A stretch of 64,000 bases of DNA from JABURQ01 sp029243145 (GCA_965660145.1 CBFHYX010000019.1:23029-87028), one strand, 5' to 3'; shown: positions 53,798 through 63,926, counted from the stretch's first letter. Program-made: numbers and translations. Notes: a model not told the origin generated them from the sequence alone.

Positions 53798-55282
53798 TCA
53801 GGAAATCAACGATTCACGAGCTGCTCGATACACAGACAGGTACTTCTCGGCACTTCGTTTCCAGAAGAAAGGCCGCGTCATGGCTGTCTGTACCAAGCGA
53901 TACCACATCGCCCGGTCTTTGTATAGCGTGAGAGCCCGGTCGACTTGTTCGCACAACGATTTTTCGGTGTATTCGAGCATAACAAATCCAGTTGCGGTTC
54001 CCGCTTCAATGTTCGCCTTCGAGGCATCACGAACAGAGTCTGCCAAGCCACCCACTTGATGTACGATGGGAAGTGTGCCGTATTTCAAAGAGTACATCTG
54101 GTTCAGACCGCACGGCTCAAACTTGCTCGGCATCAAGTAGGCATCGCTGGCCGCTTCGATCAAGTGAGCCAACTCTTCATCGAATCCGATGGTGACTGAA
54201 ACGCGGTCAGGATGACGGTCACTTAGTTCCCGAAGTTTGTGTTCGAAGAAGGGATCTCCTTGTCCGAGAAACACCATTTGAATGTTCTCTTGGAGAAACT
54301 CATCGGCACGAGCCGTGATGAGGTCGAGACCTTTTTGATCGGTGATTCGTGACACCATGCCGAACATCATCGATGCAGGGTCTTCTTTGAGCCCCAGTCG
54401 GCTTTGCAGCTCGGCTTTGTTAGCCGCTTTGCCCTGCATGACGGTTTGCAGATCGTAGTTTTTCGCGAGTGCAGGATCGATGGCTGGGTTCCAATCGTTT
54501 TCGTCAATACCGTTCAGGATTCCCAGTAAGTCTTCAGATCGGTTTTTCAACACACCTTCCAACCCGTGTCCAAACTTCTCGGTTTGAATTTCACGGGCAT
54601 ACGTCGGGCTGACGGTGGTGATCTTGTTAGCAAAGACGAGACCTGTTTTCAGCAGATTCAATTGGCCGAACGATTCCATTTGTTCCCAATTGAAGTATCT
54701 CCAGTCGAGACCCGTTTGCAGCATGTCCCAATGCCAGAATCGACCTTGAAACGCGAGATTGTGAATCGTCATCACCGAGGCCGTCTCTCGAAACGCAGAT
54801 TGCTGCCGATACTCAATGTCGAGCAATGCTGGCATCAGCCCCGTTTGCCAGTCGTTCACATGAATGATATCAGGGCGCAAAATGAGTCGCCGAGCGATTT
54901 CCATGATGGCCCGGTTGAAGAAGCAGAACCGTTCGCAGTTGTCTTCGTAGTCGCCACCATTCTCTTGATACAACGAATTGCGACCAAAGTATTCAGGTTG
55001 GTCGATCATCATCACGGTGACATCGGATTGCGGCAACCGAGTCCACAGAAGCTCCCCTTTGACCAATTTGGACGACATCGGGATTTCGACGGTCAGTCCG
55101 CTTCTTTCTAATTGCGGCAGACGACCTGCCTTTTCTTCATACAGCTTGCGGTAATACGGTACGAACAACCAGACTTCGTGCCCCAGTTCGTTCAGTGCAC
55201 GACTCAGAGAGGATGCCACGTCGGCGAGTCCCCCCGTTTTGAAGAACGGGTAGGCTTCGGAAGCTGCCATCAGAATTCGCAT
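53798..55282 (-). CDS. glgA: Glycogen synthase
   Basis: Adds glucose from ADP-glucose to glycogen (GT5). The 494-residue protein has the ADP-glucose-binding KTGGLADV at the N-terminus, HVNDWQTGLMPALL, TIHNLAFQGRF and the C-terminal PSKFEPCGLNQMYSLKYGTLPIVHQVGGLADSV. The first ATG is 55282; a TTG 9 bases upstream is also in frame, but ATG has AGGTTG upstream. It precedes the GH57 gene, so both belong to glycogen metabolism. No glgC or glgB is in the window. Confidence 0.95.
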   Translation of the reverse strand: MRILMAASEAYPFFKTGGLADVASSLSRALNELGHEVWLFVPYYRKLYEEKAGRLPQLERSGLTVEIPMSSKLVKGELLWTRLPQSDVTVMMIDQPEYFGRNSLYQENGGDYEDNCERFCFFNRAIMEIARRLILRPDIIHVNDWQTGLMPALLDIEYRQQSAFRETASVMTIHNLAFQGRFWHWDMLQTGLDWRYFNWEQMESFGQLNLLKTGLVFANKITTVSPTYAREIQTEKFGHGLEGVLKNRSEDLLGILNGIDENDWNPAIDPALAKNYDLQTVMQGKAANKAELQSRLGLKEDPASMMFGMVSRITDQKGLDLITARADEFLQENIQMVFLGQGDPFFEHKLRELSDRHPDRVSVTIGFDEELAHLIEAASDAYLMPSKFEPCGLNQMYSLKYGTLPIVHQVGGLADSVRDASKANIEAGTATGFVMLEYTEKSLCEQVDRALTLYKDRAMWYRLVQTAMTRPFFWKRSAEKYLSVYRAARESLIS

Positions 55283-55492
55283 GTGAGACAACCTGAAACT
55301 CGCAATTATGAGAATGATTGAGCAATAGCACCTAATTTAGCCGAAGCCGAGACTGGCTGAAAGATCGAGATACTGTGATCGGAGCGATGAAACAAGAAAA
55401 CGTCTTCTTTCAGTCGTCATAAGTCTCATGATCGATCAGATTAGCGGTGCTTTTGGGGAGTGAGACCCTTCCTATAGGCTCGAACCGTCCCC

Positions 55493-57037
55493 TCACTCAT
55501 CGAAACGCGAACGACCAGCCACAATCTGAATATTGAGTTTCTGCTTCATTGCTTCGGCCACTTCTGGGTATTTCTCGATGACGTTGTTTTTCTCTGCGGG
55601 ATCTTTGGCGAGATTAAACAACTGAAACTCCGGAACTTTTGTGTTGGCCAGTTGTTGTTCAACAATTCTGTTTCGAGAGGACTTTCGAGAGTGTCGTTGC
55701 AGTTTCCAGTCTCCGACGCGAAGCCCGAATGTCCCGCTACTTCCATTATCCTGTTGGATGAGGTGTTCGCGTCCTTTGGCATTCATTTCTCCTAACAACG
55801 CCGCAGAGACATTGAAACTGTCAATACATGCTTCCGCTGGAAGCTCGACTTCAACCATGCTCGCAAAGCTGGCAGCCAGATCGATGGTACACACCATTTC
55901 GTCAGAAACTCCACTCGGAATGTGCCCTTTCCAGCGAGTGATGAACGGCGTTCGTGTGCCTCCCTCGTAGACACTGTACTTGCCTCCTGAGTAAGGACCG
56001 GCGGCTTTGTGATTGCCGAGCTTTTCGAGTGCGAAATCTTTATAGCCGTCGTCCATCACCGGTCCGTTATCCGAGCAAAATACAATCATTGTGTCTTCCG
56101 ATAGGTTCAACCGATCAACGGTTTTCATCAGTTCGCCGACACACCAGTCGAGCTGGATGATGGAGTCGCCACGGAAGCCGAGATTCGTTTTTCCCTGAAA
56201 TCGTTCGTGAGGTATTCGAGGAACGTGGAGATCGTGAGATGAGAAGAACAGGAAGAACGGTTTCTCTTTGTTGGCTTCAATAAATTCGACCGACTTTTCG
56301 ACCCACTTGTCGGCAAGATCTTCGTCTCGGAATCGAGCTGCGTGTCCACCCGTATAAAAACCAATGCGACTGATGCCGTTATGGATGGTTGAGTTATGGC
56401 CGTGCGACCAATCCATCTTTAATGTGTCGCGATGCGTGATGCCTGTCGGATGATCTTCGCTCGGTTTTTTATTCCCCACCCACAGCGGATCTTTGGGATC
56501 GAGATTCAGAACTTTGTGATCTTTGACGTAAACTTGCGGTACGCGATCATTGGTGGTGGGAAGAAGAAAGCAGGTATCGAATCCAATTTCGAGCGGTCCG
56601 GGGTTGAGTTGTCCGTTCCAATCCGGTCCGTTGTCTCCTCCCAGACCGAGATGCCATTTCCCGATGACGGCCGTTTGATAGTCGGCTTTCTTCAGCAACG
56701 ACGCGATGGTTTCTGTTCCCGGTTTAATGATCGCGGGAGCATTCGGCGGAGCGATGCCTGTTCCTTTGGTGCGGAAGGCATAATTTCCGGTCAGCAACGA
56801 ATAGCGTGTCGGAGTGCAAGTCGAAGCGGAACAATAACCGCTCGTAAATCGCATTCCTTCGGAGGCCAGTTTGTCGATGTTCGGCGTGGAAAGCTCTGTC
56901 GCCCCGTAACAGGAGACATCGCCGTATCCCATATCGTCTGCCATAATCACGATGATGTTCGGTTTGTCATGGGCGGAAGCCATAGCAGCGAGTAGACAGC
57001 TCACGAGACAAGAAAGGCAAAGTAATCGCGATAACAT
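55493..57037 (-). CDS. Secreted sulfatase (alkaline phosphatase superfamily)
   Basis: A 514-residue secreted enzyme. It has a signal peptide (LCLSCLVSCLLAAMASAH), metal-binding IMADDMGYGD and the FGly motif Cys74 in STCTPTRYSLLTG, where the Cys is oxidised to formylglycine. VIGKWHLG and FCSDNGPVMDD are further blocks. Here the motif reads CTPTR instead of the commoner CxPSR, but the Cys, Pro and Arg are retained. ATG 57037 starts the signal peptide. Substrate probably a sulfated polysaccharide. It is the first of two adjacent sulfatases. Confidence 0.92.
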   Translation of the reverse strand: MLSRLLCLSCLVSCLLAAMASAHDKPNIIVIMADDMGYGDVSCYGATELSTPNIDKLASEGMRFTSGYCSASTCTPTRYSLLTGNYAFRTKGTGIAPPNAPAIIKPGTETIASLLKKADYQTAVIGKWHLGLGGDNGPDWNGQLNPGPLEIGFDTCFLLPTTNDRVPQVYVKDHKVLNLDPKDPLWVGNKKPSEDHPTGITHRDTLKMDWSHGHNSTIHNGISRIGFYTGGHAARFRDEDLADKWVEKSVEFIEANKEKPFFLFFSSHDLHVPRIPHERFQGKTNLGFRGDSIIQLDWCVGELMKTVDRLNLSEDTMIVFCSDNGPVMDDGYKDFALEKLGNHKAAGPYSGGKYSVYEGGTRTPFITRWKGHIPSGVSDEMVCTIDLAASFASMVEVELPAEACIDSFNVSAALLGEMNAKGREHLIQQDNGSSGTFGLRVGDWKLQRHSRKSSRNRIVEQQLANTKVPEFQLFNLAKDPAEKNNVIEKYPEVAEAMKQKLNIQIVAGRSRFDE

Positions 57038-57133
57038 AGGAAAACCCCGGCAATCGATCAAAGAATGTGTGTATTGAAGAACGTCTATTTGAATCCAGAA
57101 CGATCATCGGATCAACTGAACGCACTCAATCTC

Positions 57134-58573
57134 TCAATAATCGCGAAATGGACCTCTCGGCTCGGCGGCTTCCATCTCGGTCATCCAGTCGGTAAACGCC
57201 CGTTTTAGCTCTTTCAGTTTCTCGGGATGCGATTGCGAAAGATCTTTCTTCTCGCCGATGTCGTTTGAGAGGTCAAACAGCCCGGAGCCTCGTGCTGAAT
57301 CAACCCATTTCCAATGACCAACTCTCGCCGCAACGTCTCCCCGTCGCTTCCAGAACATCTCGCTGCGTTTTGACGACTCCTTGCCAGACAGCACAGGTAG
57401 CATGTCGAAACCGTCAAGTATCTCTTCGTTTGGTACGGTTGCTTCGGCAAGTTTTTTGAGAGTTGGAAAGAGTTCAAGCGAGGTTAAAAATTCGTCACAT
57501 ACTGACGCGGGAGGAATATGGCCAGGGTACCGTGCAATGAAAGGCACGCGGATGCCCCCTTCAAACATCTGAGCTTTGTGACCTCTCAACGGCGCATTAT
57601 CGGCACCACCACTGCCACCATTGTCGGAGAAGAAGATGACCAAGGTGTTGTCCCACAGGTCGTGTTCTTCGAGTTGATCCAGTACATCGCCGATAGCGTC
57701 ATCCATGCAGGTCATCGCAGCCAGGTAATCTCGGTATCTCATCGCTTTGGACGGAACCATTGCCGGCTTTCCATACCGTTGACCTTTCTGGTAGACGGCT
57801 GCTTCTGCCAGATGCGGATACATGTCTTTGTATTTCTGGGGTGCTTGAACCGTACCGCGTATTTTGGGATCGAGACTCGACGAACCGTGTGGAGCGTTGA
57901 AAGGAAGATACAGAAAAAACGGTCGTTCGTGATTCTCTTCGATGAATCGCACGGCATGATCGCGGAACAGATACGTGGCGTATGTTCCTTTGTCTTTCTC
58001 GGTCAGGCCGTTGTCATGATACATCGACGGTACGCTGTATCGCTCGTGCGTGTAGTAATCGATGCCCGTGTTGACGAGACCGTAGAACTCATCAAACCCG
58101 CGTTGCAGTGGCAGGTATCGTTTGAGCGATCCACCATCCCATTTCCCGAAGACCGCGTTTGTGTATCCTTGTTCTTTAAGAACATCAGAGATCATCACTT
58201 CACGAGTGTCCATGCCGAGAACTCGCTCGGGTGAGACCGCGTATTCTTCAGGCGGGATCTTGTAGCCGTAATCGGCCACGTCGTTACGGATCATATCGTA
58301 GAGGCCGTTGCGTTGGGGATAGCGACCGGTCAATATCGACCCGCGCGAGGGAGTGCAGGCGGGCCAACTGACATAAAAGTTGGTGCAGCGAACACCTTCA
58401 GCCGCCAGTCGGTCGAGATTCGGCGTGCGAATGTTTGAGTTGCCGAGACAACCAAGGTCGTTGTAGCCCTGATCGTCACTGACAATGAGAACGATATTAG
58501 GAGGACGCTCGGCGGCAACCGAGATTTGATTGCAGAAGGCAAGTAACAGACACAACACGAAATGCTTTAGCAC
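57134..58573 (-). CDS. Secreted sulfatase
   Basis: A 479-residue sulfatase with signal peptide (FVLCLLLAFCNQISVAAE), metal-site IVSDDQGYND, FGly motif Cys73 in PACTPSRGSILTG, KWDGGSLKRY where most members have KWHLG, and FFSDNGGSGG. It shares only the family plan with the gene at 55493, so it is a diverged paralogue and not a recent duplicate. The replaced KWHLG (KWDGG) may change substrate choice. The two genes are 96 bases apart on one strand. No anaerobic-type sulfatase maturase is in the window. Confidence 0.92.
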   Translation of the reverse strand: MLKHFVLCLLLAFCNQISVAAERPPNIVLIVSDDQGYNDLGCLGNSNIRTPNLDRLAAEGVRCTNFYVSWPACTPSRGSILTGRYPQRNGLYDMIRNDVADYGYKIPPEEYAVSPERVLGMDTREVMISDVLKEQGYTNAVFGKWDGGSLKRYLPLQRGFDEFYGLVNTGIDYYTHERYSVPSMYHDNGLTEKDKGTYATYLFRDHAVRFIEENHERPFFLYLPFNAPHGSSSLDPKIRGTVQAPQKYKDMYPHLAEAAVYQKGQRYGKPAMVPSKAMRYRDYLAAMTCMDDAIGDVLDQLEEHDLWDNTLVIFFSDNGGSGGADNAPLRGHKAQMFEGGIRVPFIARYPGHIPPASVCDEFLTSLELFPTLKKLAEATVPNEEILDGFDMLPVLSGKESSKRSEMFWKRRGDVAARVGHWKWVDSARGSGLFDLSNDIGEKKDLSQSHPEKLKELKRAFTDWMTEMEAAEPRGPFRDY

Positions 58574-58663
58574 GATGGTAATTCCTCACGGCAATGATTT
58601 CACAGGGTGAGGAATCAATTGTCGTCAGTCATCGTGCGAATCGCAAACATTAACTGAGAGATT

Positions 58664-59809
58664 TCAAAGTCGGAAGAGGTTGACTTGGAGCATGAACGAC
58701 CAATCGAACTGGCGATCTGTGGGGCCGATGAAATCATCGCCATCGCTGAAATGATTCGTGCGGAGCGGAAAGGCGAAGCCTGCAGTCACAGTTGTGTTGT
58801 CACGCACCTGTACGGTGCTACCTGCGGTCAATGTCAAAAAATCGACGCCTCCTAAAGCTCTGTAGTATGGTAAGCCCTGATCCACTGCATCAGATGAACT
58901 TGTGTAGTGAAGTTCGACAGTTGGCGTGACCGCGCGAATGAGCCCTTCACTGTTTTCGTGGAGTCGATATCCGGTACCGATATCCAGTGTGAATAAATCA
59001 GGGCTATTCAAGTTGCGATTACTACCACCAATTTCTCTCGTATCTCGATGAGACAAACGTGCTCCCCCAAATCCTTGAACATATAACTTCTCAGTGGGTT
59101 GCAACAGAAATGCCAGATAAGGTGTGAAATGCCACACTTCCTCGTTCAGTGATCTACTCCCCGTTGTTCTTCTCCGGTCATCAGCGGTTGGGATTTCTGC
59201 AAGAAGTCCCGCCGTCCAGAAGTTCTTGCCATCTTCCCACAACACTCCTTTGAGGCCCAATCCGATGTTCCCCAATTCAGAATTGAGCTGGGGAGTTGAG
59301 ACCGAATCTGGTTGAGTGGAATCCGTTGTATAGGCCCAGGGAAGAATAGCTTCGACAGACATCATGCCGTCGTAAAGCGTTTTTTCCATACGGACTTGGA
59401 ATTCTTGAATGTCGTGTTCCTGGTCAGGTCCGACATCATTATTCCCACCCTCTACGACCTATGCATTGCGATAAAGCTTGTAGCCAAAGGCGACGCGATC
59501 ACGAGGGATTGGGCTGTTGTTGTCGGCCACACGTAGAAAATGTTGGTAGGTTAATCGCGCTTCTATCGTGTCGTTGTCGTAGGGAATGCCGAGCGAATCC
59601 CCACCGATCATATTGGGAACAATCGATTCAGGGGTACAACTGCAGCAAGTCGAAGCGTCACAGCTTGATTGTGTGCACGACTCTTGTGCAGAGAGAAAAT
59701 GGATATCGAGTTCCGACAGTTCGCTCAATAAACTGGCGTGTGTGACGGCATTCATTCCCAAAGTGAGAGCGATCAGGGAAAATAGCAGAACCGTGTTTGA
59801 TGATCGCAT
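58664..59809 (-). pseudogene. β-barrel outer-membrane protein gene interrupted by one in-frame TAG
   Basis: The first 116 residues have a signal peptide (LFSLIALTLGMNAVTHA), a cysteine cluster (C-x3-C-x4-CC-x-C), and a β-rich start (IEARLTYQHFLRVADNN, RVAFGYKLYRNA). TAG (59459-59461) is codon 117. In the same frame, with no gap, translation resumes VVEGGNNDVGPDQEHDIQEFQVRMEKTLYDGMMSVEA and runs to the barrel end FDWSFMLQVNLFRL, whose last aromatic residue is usual for outer-membrane barrels. Restoring one codon would give a 381-residue protein. A nonsense mutation, error or readthrough could explain it. It sits upstream of two sulfatases but in its own unit. Confidence 0.8.
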
Positions 59810-60105
59810 TTCAAGAATTCCTGTTCCGTGGAAACGTCCTCATTTCAATAATCCCGCTGAAGCTTAATGTTCTCTAGCGAGTCAATGAAACGATTGTTAG
59901 AGCGGGAAAGGAGGTTTCCCGTAAAGCAAACTTCGTCCTGAGTCACCCAAATCCATAAGCAAAAAGAGACGACTACCGGGGGAATGCCTAAACGATTTTT
60001 CCGATTTCACGGATTGCGGCTGCCATCCATAACATTCAGGCTAGACATTCAGACAGCGTGAGAACTCAACACGGGGCGAAGAATATCGTTGTGAAGATAA
60101 ATTCT

Positions 60106-61422
60106 TTACAACTCTTCCACTTGACCGATGCAGTAGAGGGTTTCTTGGCGATTGCCGCCGCGATCAGCATGTCGCAGATAGATGTGATTGCCGATGACGA
60201 CCGGGCTCGCGAACGCTTCTTCTCCCAAAGTGTTTTTGCTGATCAATTTGAATGCTGCGGGATTGGCTTCGAAGACGACCGTTGTCCCCTCTTCATTCGT
60301 GATCATCACTTTGTCATCAACGATCACCGGAGAAGAACTGAAGTTCCCACCGATGCGTTTTTTCCACTGTTCTTTACCATCTTCAACACTCCAGCAGAAG
60401 GCGATTCCGTCATCGTCGACCGTGTAAACATAGCCGTCTTTCACGGCCAGCGAGGGAACATAGACATGATCTTTGACGTGCCAGATTTCTGCGCCCGTCT
60501 CGGCATTGATGCAGATGGTGTTCTTTCCGGGGTAGCCTCCGCTGGCGATGATCTTGTTCCCTTCCCAAATCGTGGTCCCCACGGTTGCTTCAGCGGTTCC
60601 GTTGGTCGTCCAGATTTCTTCTCCCGTGAGTGGGTTGAAAGCGGCGACTTTTTCGCACCCACTGATCACTATCAGGTCTTGGTGATCGCGTTCGACAATC
60701 ACTGGAGTCGAGTAAGTGGAAGTCGCCGGGCGTTTGATGCGCCACACGAGTTCTCCCGTCAAACGATTGTGGGCCGAGAGATATCCACCACCCCAGTTAT
60801 CAGCCGCGAAGATGACGAGCGATTCGTAGAGAATCGGAGAAGGGGCATACCCAAACTTGGGAGAGAACGCGCCAATGGTTTCTTGCCAGACAATCTCGCC
60901 TTTGAAATCGAGAGCCGTCGCGTGCAATTGATCGTTGTTCAGAAAAATGGCAAAAACTCGTTCTCCATCGGAAGCGATGGTGGATGAGGCATGCGAACTT
61001 TTTTGGTGCATCCCTTCTTTGCCGGTCAAACCTCCTGAATGTAACTGCTTCATCCAGAGACTCTTTCCCGTCTCTCGGTCGTACGCCAAGACCGATTGGG
61101 TCTCTGCTTTTTCATCGGCAGTAGCCAGAAAAATATGGTCACCAACAATGGTGGGAGAAGCATGTCCGTGACCGGGGATTTCTGTCTTCCAAACGACGTT
61201 TGTTTCTGGTCCCCATTCGGTAGGAATTTCCTGATCGGTGACGACGCCCGTTTGCGAAGTTCCCCGCCACCACGGCCAGTCATTCTCGGTGACTGAAATA
61301 GCGGGAACATTTTTGGGTAGAGAATCTTCCGATGCGGTCACTTCGGTCACTTCATTGACTTCAACATTGCGACCACAACCGGCCAACAACATAAGCCCGA
61401 CGACAAACAGTCTGATTGACAT
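60106..61422 (-). CDS. PQQ-like β-propeller lipoprotein
   Basis: A 438-residue exported lipoprotein (lipobox LLAGC) with a seven- or eight-bladed PQQ/BamB-type propeller. Repeats such as WPWWRGTSQTG, VLAYDRETGKSLWMKQ, LSAHNRLTGELVWRIK, VAAFNPLTGEEIWTTNG and INAETGAEIWHVKD show the WxxG and GxxxW blade motif. The opening WPWWRG is usual in planctomycete PQQ-binding-like proteins. Whether it binds PQQ or acts as a BamB-like scaffold is unclear. ATG 61422 is chosen as the last start before the lipobox. Confidence 0.85.
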   Translation of the reverse strand: MSIRLFVVGLMLLAGCGRNVEVNEVTEVTASEDSLPKNVPAISVTENDWPWWRGTSQTGVVTDQEIPTEWGPETNVVWKTEIPGHGHASPTIVGDHIFLATADEKAETQSVLAYDRETGKSLWMKQLHSGGLTGKEGMHQKSSHASSTIASDGERVFAIFLNNDQLHATALDFKGEIVWQETIGAFSPKFGYAPSPILYESLVIFAADNWGGGYLSAHNRLTGELVWRIKRPATSTYSTPVIVERDHQDLIVISGCEKVAAFNPLTGEEIWTTNGTAEATVGTTIWEGNKIIASGGYPGKNTICINAETGAEIWHVKDHVYVPSLAVKDGYVYTVDDDGIAFCWSVEDGKEQWKKRIGGNFSSSPVIVDDKVMITNEEGTTVVFEANPAAFKLISKNTLGEEAFASPVVIGNHIYLRHADRGGNRQETLYCIGQVEEL

Positions 61423-61606
61423 GATAGCTTTCGTAGCAAGCAATATATTCTGAAGAGACTCTACAGTATTATGCATTATGGACGACGCTCGCTCAGAGAC
61501 CAATACCGACTGAGACAATCTCAGTATTTCCTCATGGAGATTTTGGATTTGATCGTGGGAATTTGAGCGTTTGTCGAGTTGCTAAAATAGAACGGAGTCT
61601 GATTTG

Positions 61607-62365
61607 ATGCAGTCCTGCACAAATATTTCCAACGAAAGCCTGTCGGCTTTGGAGCAAGAAGGTTGTCTGTTGCTGCAATCTGTTTTTTCGGAAAACGAGA
61701 TTGCCCGATTGTGTAATCATCTCGATCCTTTGTTGGAGGAATCGCACGATTCTGCGTCGATTCGCAATCGATCTGGTTTGGTGTATGCCGCCCGGAATGT
61801 GTTGCAGATGTGGCCCGAGGTCTTCCAGGTCTCTCAACAGCCGGCACTTCGCGAGTTTCTCACGACGACTTTGGGTGACGATTGCGGATTGGTCCGTGTG
61901 TTGTATTTTGACAAACCTCCCGGACAAACCTGGGCACTTCCTTGGCATAAAGACATTACCATTGCCGTGCTACCGCCGGATGTCGTCCCTGAAAATGCAG
62001 AGTCACACTGGCAGAAGATTCGTATCAAAGCCGGTGTGCCGCATGTAGAAGCAGACCGCGAAACGCTCTCTCGAATGCTTACGCTGCGAGTGCATCTTGA
62101 CCCGGCTCTGTCTGAGAATGGGGCGTTATCGGTCTCGCCGGGATCGCATCATACGGGCAAGCAACTCGATCTGGATGTCCCGCGAGAAATGGTGATTGCC
62201 GAAGCAGGTGATGTGTTCGCCATGCGACCGATGTTGTCTCACTGCAGCGGCCAATCGACGCCCGAAACATCACTGCGTCGTCGCATTTTGCATCTGGAAT
62301 TCTCCGCTTCAGCAGAACTCCCCCACGGTTTTGACTGGTATTCTTTCCAAGCAATCTCTTCGTAA
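61607..62365 (+). CDS. Phytanoyl-CoA dioxygenase family protein (second paralogue)
   Basis: A 252-residue Fe(II)/2-oxoglutarate oxygenase. LPWHKDITIAVLP holds His and Asp, SPGSHHTGKQLDL is the family segment, and the distal His lies in MLSHCSGQST; an Arg in LRRRILHLEF is expected to bind 2-oxoglutarate. It is only distantly related to the gene at 12350. ATG 61607 is supported by GGAG nine bases upstream. Substrate unknown. It is divergent from the PQQ gene. Confidence 0.88.
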   Translation: MQSCTNISNESLSALEQEGCLLLQSVFSENEIARLCNHLDPLLEESHDSASIRNRSGLVYAARNVLQMWPEVFQVSQQPALREFLTTTLGDDCGLVRVLYFDKPPGQTWALPWHKDITIAVLPPDVVPENAESHWQKIRIKAGVPHVEADRETLSRMLTLRVHLDPALSENGALSVSPGSHHTGKQLDLDVPREMVIAEAGDVFAMRPMLSHCSGQSTPETSLRRRILHLEFSASAELPHGFDWYSFQAISS

Positions 62366-62581
62366 ACGTCTGCAAAGTATCATGTTATCTCAATCTGCAA
62401 AAAGTATTCAGATTGATCTTGCTCCGTTTGGCGAGAATTCCTAGAGTTCGTTCACATTTCCTACCAACGCGGGAATCCTCTCGCGTGACCCATTTCCGGG
62501 TCGCCTAAAAAACACCTCACAACTTTCCCTCCACACGTCCATTCACCGATCGCTCCCGCCTATCGCGGACCGGAGAGTCCT

Positions 62582-63454
62582 ATGCCTATTTCCAAAACAC
62601 TCGTTCGACTGTCATTACTGCTGACCATGTCATTGGCATTGGCCGGCTGTAACACACTCGCCTCTCGCTCGAATAACAGCAACGGCATTGCCTATTTTGA
62701 GCAGGGGGAATATCAACTCGCTGCCGATGAGTTCAAGCGAGCTGTCGCCGACAAACCGGACAGTCCAGATAACATCAGTAATTACGCCACGGCGATGAAA
62801 AAACTCGGTAATGTCGAGCGAGCCGAACAAAGTTACAAACATGCGTTGAACATCGATCCCGCTCATCAACCGAGTTATCACGGCTTGGCATCGACCTACA
62901 TGGAATCAGGTCGCCCACAAATGGCGACTTCGCTGATGCAGGGCTGGGTCGCAACGCAACCTCAGAATCCGGGTGCTCATGTCGAGATGGCATGGGTGCA
63001 TCGCGAAACCGGAAATTATGCAGGAGCCGAACAGGAATTGCAGTCGGCTCTCAAAATCAATCCCAACCATCCTGTTGCCTTGGCACAATTAGGTCAGATT
63101 TATCAAGACACGGGACGACAACCCGAAGCCCTCGCGATGTACCAATCATCGCTCGTCAGTAACTGGTCTCAACCGGAAGTTCATAATCGCGTCGCTCAAA
63201 TGAATCCGAACCCGGCGTTCCATTCCTCGACGCCGACAACCGCGTATCAGGCCCAATCGAACCTGATGACGGCGTCTCGCGGACCGATGATGTATCCTCA
63301 AGGCCCCGTCTTAGCACAACCGATGATGACCGGCCCGACATTGTCGGCAGTTCCCGATCCGGCGTTCCAGAATCCACAACCGATTGCCGAATCACCGGCT
63401 CCGGCGGCTTCAACCGAGATCGCGACTGATATCCCGGAAGTCGAAGCTCACTGA
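62582..63454 (+). CDS. TPR-repeat lipoprotein
   Basis: A 290-residue lipoprotein (lipobox LALAGC at about 18-22) with four or more tetratricopeptide repeats from residue 35 to 175 (AYFEQGEYQLAADEFKRAVADKPD, YGLASTYMESGRPQMATSLM, QLGQIYQDTGRQPEALAMYQSS). The C-terminal ~110 residues are Pro, Gln and Ala-rich. TPR lipoproteins act as scaffolds in the envelope, e.g. PilF-like pilus proteins. GGAG lies six bases before ATG 62582. Function is not known. Confidence 0.83.
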   Translation: MPISKTLVRLSLLLTMSLALAGCNTLASRSNNSNGIAYFEQGEYQLAADEFKRAVADKPDSPDNISNYATAMKKLGNVERAEQSYKHALNIDPAHQPSYHGLASTYMESGRPQMATSLMQGWVATQPQNPGAHVEMAWVHRETGNYAGAEQELQSALKINPNHPVALAQLGQIYQDTGRQPEALAMYQSSLVSNWSQPEVHNRVAQMNPNPAFHSSTPTTAYQAQSNLMTASRGPMMYPQGPVLAQPMMTGPTLSAVPDPAFQNPQPIAESPAPAASTEIATDIPEVEAH

Positions 63455-63575
63455 GAGTTTCGGAATTGTTGTTTTACTGGACTGTGCCAGGAGATATCAT
63501 ACATTGAGTTGTTAGAAGTGATTTCCAAGTCATATCCCCATGAAGAAATCTTCGCGGGAAGGAAGTCAATCGCTC

Positions 63576-63926
63576 ATGAAACGCTCGCTCATTTTTCCCA
63601 GTCTCAGCGGATGGATTAGTCTTGCCAACATGCTGGCGATTGTGATGTTGATTGGACTTTTTGCACTCATCGAGTGGTTAGACTCAGACTGGCTCACCAG
63701 CACTTCAGAACAAATCGGACTTGTGCTGCTGTTAGTTCTCACATTTCCGCTGGCCACGCCTGTGATGGTACCGAACACCTGCGGCCCCACTTGGGGTGAC
63801 GTAATTATGATACCCTTGATGATCGTCCTGAATGCCTATCTGTGGGGTTATTGCGTTGCTTGGACACTCAATAGATGGGGCATCGTTAGCAATGGACATG
63901 ATTCTGATGAGGTGTCTTCTCACTAG
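63576..63926 (+). CDS. Small membrane protein, three predicted helices
   Basis: About 116 residues with helices LANMLAIVMLIGLFALIEWL, IGLVLLLVLTFPLATPVMV and VIMIPLMIVLNAYLWGYCVAW. No family recognised. ATG 63576 is preferred because AAGGAAG lies about ten bases upstream; ATG 63540 has none. Function unknown. Confidence 0.6.
   Translation: MKRSLIFPSLSGWISLANMLAIVMLIGLFALIEWLDSDWLTSTSEQIGLVLLLVLTFPLATPVMVPNTCGPTWGDVIMIPLMIVLNAYLWGYCVAWTLNRWGIVSNGHDSDEVSSH

Noticed and set aside
57518..58234. 238-residue open frame antisense to the second sulfatase
   Set aside because: The sulfatase is certain from its active-site motif; the antisense frame has no support.
18096..59809. Genome-wide reassignment of TAG
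   Set aside because: mdh, bioA and the ygfZ-like gene end at TAG exactly at their normal C-termini, so TAG is an ordinary stop here.
60058..60987. 309-residue open frame antisense to the PQQ-propeller gene
   Set aside because: The blade repeats on the minus strand are convincing; the opposite frame shows no domain or ribosome site.
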